A stretch of DNA of 64,000 nt from Antennarius striatus (taxonomy: Eukaryota > Chordata > Actinopteri > Lophiiformes > Antennariidae). Under the pieces are notes generated by a model that ran no database searches, was not told the origin of the DNA, and worked only from the letters and a program-made list of their open reading frames with translations. A program made the translations under genes and the position numbers. This document shows, one piece after another, positions 60,221 through 64,000 of this stretch (positions are counted from its first letter, which is position 1; each line of letters starts with the position of its first letter). Location of the stretch: the NCBI RefSeq assembly GCF_040054535.1, contig NC_090792.1:3277501-3341500 (forward strand), written 5' to 3'.

Positions 60221-60652
60221 CAGTAGTACATCGAGATAATAGCAGCTCGGCGTGAGTTTTCTGAGATACAGCCGTCACTCTGTCCATATTTTTGTTTGAC
60301 ATACGAGTGAAAATAAGAGACACGAGCGGTGCCTCGGCACACTACTGCTAGCTGGATACAACATCAGCTGAGACTGGACCTCATTCATGCGTCCTTGTGA
60401 CTGTTGTTTCTTTTTATATTTTATAAGTAAATTATATATAATTAATGATGCACAGGTAAGTATGTATGTCTATTGGTTGATAAAAAAAGATTTTCTGTAT
60501 AATTTAGGGGGTCTGAGGCTTTTTTACACAGTTGGAATGGGTTAAAATGATTTTAGTTATTTTAAATGGGGAAGACTTGTTTGACTCATGAGTTGTTTGA
60601 CTTATGAGCTCAGTCACCAAACAAACGACACTCGTATCTCAAGGTACTACTG
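60221..60652. mobile_element. Mariner-like MITE with cagtagtac ends
   Basis: Left end cagtagtacatcgagata and right end, reversed, cagtagtaccttgagatacg form terminal inverted repeats; a TA precedes the left end while the right flank reads CA. About 430 bp, no coding frame. Confidence 0.7.
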
Positions 60653-61566
60653 CACAGGGTTTCCTTCAGGATAAATAAAGTATATCTATCTGCGTGTAGT
60701 TAGTATCATAGGCTATTTACCTTCAAAACACAATACTTTATTTCTTTTTGTTAAACAACTGCGAATAGACACTTTTGAAGAAGAAATCAAAGATAAAATA
60801 ACGACCACCTGAAGTTTAAGGGTGGTGCTTTGAAGACACCAACTCTACTGTCACAGTGGGAGCTGCAGTAGCCAAGGATTCATTTATTATTCTATTCTTT
60901 ATTAATTATGATTGTGCTTGTTATAAATATTTATCCTCAATCCTGGAGAAACATCACTTTCTGCTGCTACTGTTTATAGCATAATGTCGATATTGTGATG
61001 TGCTATTCAGTCATATTAAACCATCCCATCACACATTGGAGTTGGAGCATCGAGGGCCAGTGACTCACTAAGGTCATACCGATGTTTTTATTAATGCTCA
61101 ACACACTTAACGGGACAATCTACCAAAAGTGCAAAGTGTTCATTGATGAATACATTCACCGGCTGATCTTTTATTGTGCCGACTCTCTTCTCTGTGACAC
61201 AAATGAAGGGCGGCGTCAAACATTCACAGCCAACACAGATTTGTTCTACAGAAGCAGATTGCGCCGTTACGACAGACTTTATACAACAGGCAGTCAGGTT
61301 GATTCTTACTAAAGCGGATGACACATTTCATCAAACGAGCATTTTTTTCAAGTCATTTTAAGCTTTTAATTTCATTGTATATAATTACTTATATATAGCA
61401 TGTTTTCTCGTGTTCTGGCTGAAGTAAATTGATTTCTGATCAGATTATGCTGAACCACTGTTTGGGCTGATGAACACCAGCAAGCTTGAAAGCATATACT
61501 AGTAATAATCAACTATTTATTCAGCACTTGTTAGATTGTGGTTTAAAACAAACACTGAGCTGTATA
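60653..61566. other. Intergenic sequence, nothing recognised
   Basis: Overlapping open frames near 61082-61361 on both strands are unsupported. Confidence 0.45.
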
Positions 61567-62043
61567 ACTTTATTAGAATGAATCAAATGTACGTCTTGAC
61601 ACAAAATGTCCATCAATGTCTGAAGACACTGAAGTTAAAACTCAGATCACGTCTGTTCACGTTAAGAACATTATTGTAGCTCTATCTCAAAAACACTGGC
61701 AGAAAAAGCTTCTGGGATACATTTTTTCACTTCTGACATCACAGTGATTTTTTATATTTTTTTTGCTGACAGAACACATTGATTCTGGATGGTGTGGTTT
61801 CCTTTTTAGATTTGCTACATATCAAAGTGAGGTTGCAGACCAAGAAGCAGAAACAAAACCTTTAGCAACTCCAATTTGAAAAGGTTGATCTGTGTCTGAA
61901 GTTGTTCTGGACCTTGATGTGAGCTCATCAAATTTTTGAATGACATTAAATGCTTTCAAAAGATTTCATTTTTGAAATTTTGCCCAAACAGGTCAAATTT
62001 CTGGTTAACATCAAAAGATCACAATCTTCTATGAGAATGTTGC
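61567..62043 (-). other. ptp4a: Presumed 3' UTR of the PTP4A gene
   Basis: AT-rich non-coding sequence follows the TAG. An AATAAA on the minus strand around 61572-61567 (plus tttatt) is the first convincing poly(A) signal, about 470 nt past the stop. Confidence 0.4.
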
Positions 62044-63901
62044 CTACTGTATACAGCAACTCTGTCCGTTGGAATCTTTGGAGCGCAGACACAATTTAGC
62101 TTTGTAGTTTTCCAGGTACAGCAGCTGCTTGGAGTTGAATGCTCCTCGACGCTTCCTGTTAGATAAGAGACATCAAAGTCAAAAGAAGAAACAATACAAA
62201 CAGAAAAATTGGTGTGTGAGCGTTTCAGAGGGATGATAGCGAACACAGTTAATGAAAAGACAGAGGAGTTGTTAGTACAATCATGTAAAATAGAGGATGG
62301 TATTACTGAGTTGGAACTCACAGTCTTATGAAATGCACAGCGTCTTCATACGCCATCCCACACTCAATTAGAGCCAGGGCCACCAACACAGGAGCTCTGA
62401 GGACAAACAACACAGTCAAATGTAATAGAATCAATGTACAAACATCTCTTTGAAGAAGAAAAAACGAAACATACTTTATTCATCCCTATAGGGAAATTAT
62501 TGATCCACTCTTTGTAATGCTATTTTCACACATAAATATAGGTACGGGCCCCTGCACACACACAAGAGCGCCTGTCTGTGAGCAACAGTCTCATGAAAAT
62601 TTCCAGTAAAGTTGTGCTCCAGGATATTCTCTTTATGAACTCAATGGTAGTGGCTCATAATAAATCATTCTGAAAATCTGGTGCCACACTCTCAACGCTA
62701 CGCAACACTAATTCACTGTCAACTGACAATGAACACCATATTTGAACAACACATTTCTGTAGCTCAGCATCTGAAAAACATAACAACTGGCTTGGATGGA
62801 CATTAATTTCTCTTGGCAAACAATTGATATTAAATAAAGCTTCATACAGTGATCCCTCGTTACTCGCGGTTAATGCGTTGCAGGATCACTCGCAAAAAAC
62901 GAAATCGATATAGCGACAAACTATTTATTTTATTTTTTGCCATAATTTAAACGTTATGAACCCTCCCCATACTGATATTAAACCACATTCTATCTGTATT
63001 ACATTTTCCCACACTTATTGATGGTTAAAGCACTTGTATTAAAGAAAAGCATTTCTTTAATACAATGCACCGCACTCCTAGGAATGCAGCGCACTTCTAA
63101 ATACTGTCAATAGAATGCACGCAAGGTATCAGGTGACTACCTACTAAAAATCCCTGATGTAGTGACACCGTGCATCTTGAAGTACATATAAATGAGGGAT
63201 TACTGTATTTAAATCCTGACAGGTGCACACACTAACCGTCCCAGTCCAGCCACACAGTGCACAGCCACACAGCAGCCAGGCTCCTCTCTGAACTTCTTCT
63301 GCAGCAGGCTCAGCCAATCATCAACCACTTGGTCCGGGGGGGCGGAGCCATCATCAAAGGGCCAATCCTAGAAGGGATGAGAGATCTGATCTCAAAAAAT
63401 TGTTGAACATTTTTTTATTTTAAAATAAAACTTCAAATCATTTCCATTTTACTGACTATGTTTAGACTGCCTGAGGTCGTGGATTCACAAGGTTCCAGAA
63501 TGGTTTACAATCTCTGTTTACTACTCAGCATTGCATGATGGTATTTAACATCATATTATGTTTAAAGGCTTCCTTGTTTACAAGTAAATTACGTGGCTTC
63601 ATTTTGTGTGTATCCATGCAACTTACCAGAACTTGAATGCCTTCTTGCTCCACCGGTGTCTTGTCATACGTAGCAGCACACACTCTCACCAGGGTGTTTA
63701 CACCATAGGCCTTCAGGTCCTACAAAACGCAAACACTTTTTACTGAGGATTCTTCTGGTAAAGAATGAAAAAAAGTTATATATGAGCCGTTGGAATGAGA
63801 TCTACCTCTACAAACCTCCCCAGCTGTGCATTGGTGGGGTTGTGTGTAATGAGGAATCTCAGACAGTCATAAGAAATCTCCACTGGAGCCGGTCGATTCA
63901 T
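62044..63901 (-). CDS. ptp4a: PRL-type protein tyrosine phosphatase (PTP4A family)
   Basis: Five exons: 63901-63806, 63719-63627, 63367-63237, 62396-62322, 62155-62044; all GT-AG, phases consistent, 168 aa. It begins [11 protein letters not shown] like PTP4A2. PRLs are small, prenylated dual-specificity-type phosphatases at the plasma membrane and endosomes; they bind CNNM magnesium transporters. Seen: the WPFDDG loop with general acid Asp69, P-loop HCVAGLGR with Cys101 and Arg107, [32 protein letters not shown], and a C-terminal CCIQ CAAX box (Cys165). Paralogue signals conflict: N-terminus and ALIECGM like PTP4A2, KDSNG and CCIQ like PTP4A1; not PTP4A3. Unusual: FIRLKRRG where relatives have FIRQKRRG, and the membrane-proximal basic stretch is weaker ([16 protein letters not shown]) than the usual RPKMRLRF. 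Confidence 0.94.
62470..62575 (-). repeat. SINE tail fragment inside the PTP4A gene
   Basis: The reverse complement shows a GT tract, caggggcccgtacctatatt and aatttccctatagggat, matching the 38260-38370 part of the SINE. It lies in the intron between PTP4A exons 3 and 4. Confidence 0.6.
62847..63205. mobile_element. TA-flanked MITE (cagtgatccctcgtt ends), 359 bp, in a PTP4A intron
   Basis: The left end cagtgatccctcgttactcg and the reversed right end cagtaatccctcatt are inverted repeats with TA on both sides (62845-62846, 63206-63207), as for pogo/Tigger-derived MITEs. It ends 32 nt past the exon 3 donor of the PTP4A gene. Confidence 0.75.
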
Positions 63902-63939
63902 TTTTGGACTCAGAAATTTGAACTCCTCCGTAATGCAGA

Positions 63940-64000
63940 AATTTCTTAAACAGGATAATAACCCCTACGGGGACTAATAAAGGGGTCTTCAATCTTTGAT
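63940..64000 (+). repeat. Retroelement tail at the window edge
   Basis: cccctacggggactaataaa, followed by ggggtcttcaatct, is typical of SINE/LINE 3' ends; cut by the end of the window. Confidence 0.5.

Overview
The window looks like nuclear DNA from a ray-finned (probably percomorph) fish. The evidence is vertebrate exon-intron genes with short exons, GT-AG introns, very frequent (CA)n/(GT)n tracts, tRNA-headed SINEs, Tc1/mariner-, PIF/Harbinger- and MITE-type DNA elements, and proteins close to vertebrate orthologues. I see no bacterial or viral gene organisation and no defence or biosynthetic system. The species cannot be fixed from the sequence alone.

Three genes can be read through to the stop codon, all on the minus strand. 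From right to left they are: (1) a PRL-type protein tyrosine phosphatase, ptp4a family (63901 to 62044, 5 exons, 168 aa); (2) ppp1r13b, encoding ASPP1 (56414 to 19558, 24 constitutive exons, 1054 aa), with a possible cassette exon and a possible alternative first exon; (3) a PLP-dependent serine/threonine dehydratase, sds/sdsl (16106 to 13983, 8 exons, 322 aa). A fourth minus-strand gene may start at 9666 in a GC-rich, CRE-containing promoter; only a 13-nt first coding exon is visible. I found no convincing plus-strand gene.

Layout. 1-9.4 kb: no host exons recognised; four mobile-element remnants (a tandem-duplicated element at 1589-1960, a 439-bp inverted-repeat element at 5528-5966, a Harbinger-like element at 6901-8150, a dead Tc1-like transposase at 8625-9090). 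9.4-9.85 kb: candidate promoter and first exon. 13.98-16.1 kb: dehydratase. 19.56-56.4 kb: ppp1r13b. Its 3' half (19.5-32.5 kb) is exon-dense and encodes the coiled coil, proline-rich region, ankyrin repeats and SH3 domain. Its 5' half consists of large introns full of CA/GT tracts and SINEs. 56.4-62.0 kb: intergenic. 62.0-63.9 kb: phosphatase.

The genes are not an operon and share no pathway. ASPP1 is a p53-family and PP1 regulator, PRLs are prenylated growth-promoting phosphatases, and the dehydratase is catabolic. The points most worth checking are the phase-compatible alternative first exon of ppp1r13b, the in-frame cassette exon, a UG-repeat splice acceptor, an intron made mostly of one MITE, and the candidate fourth gene.
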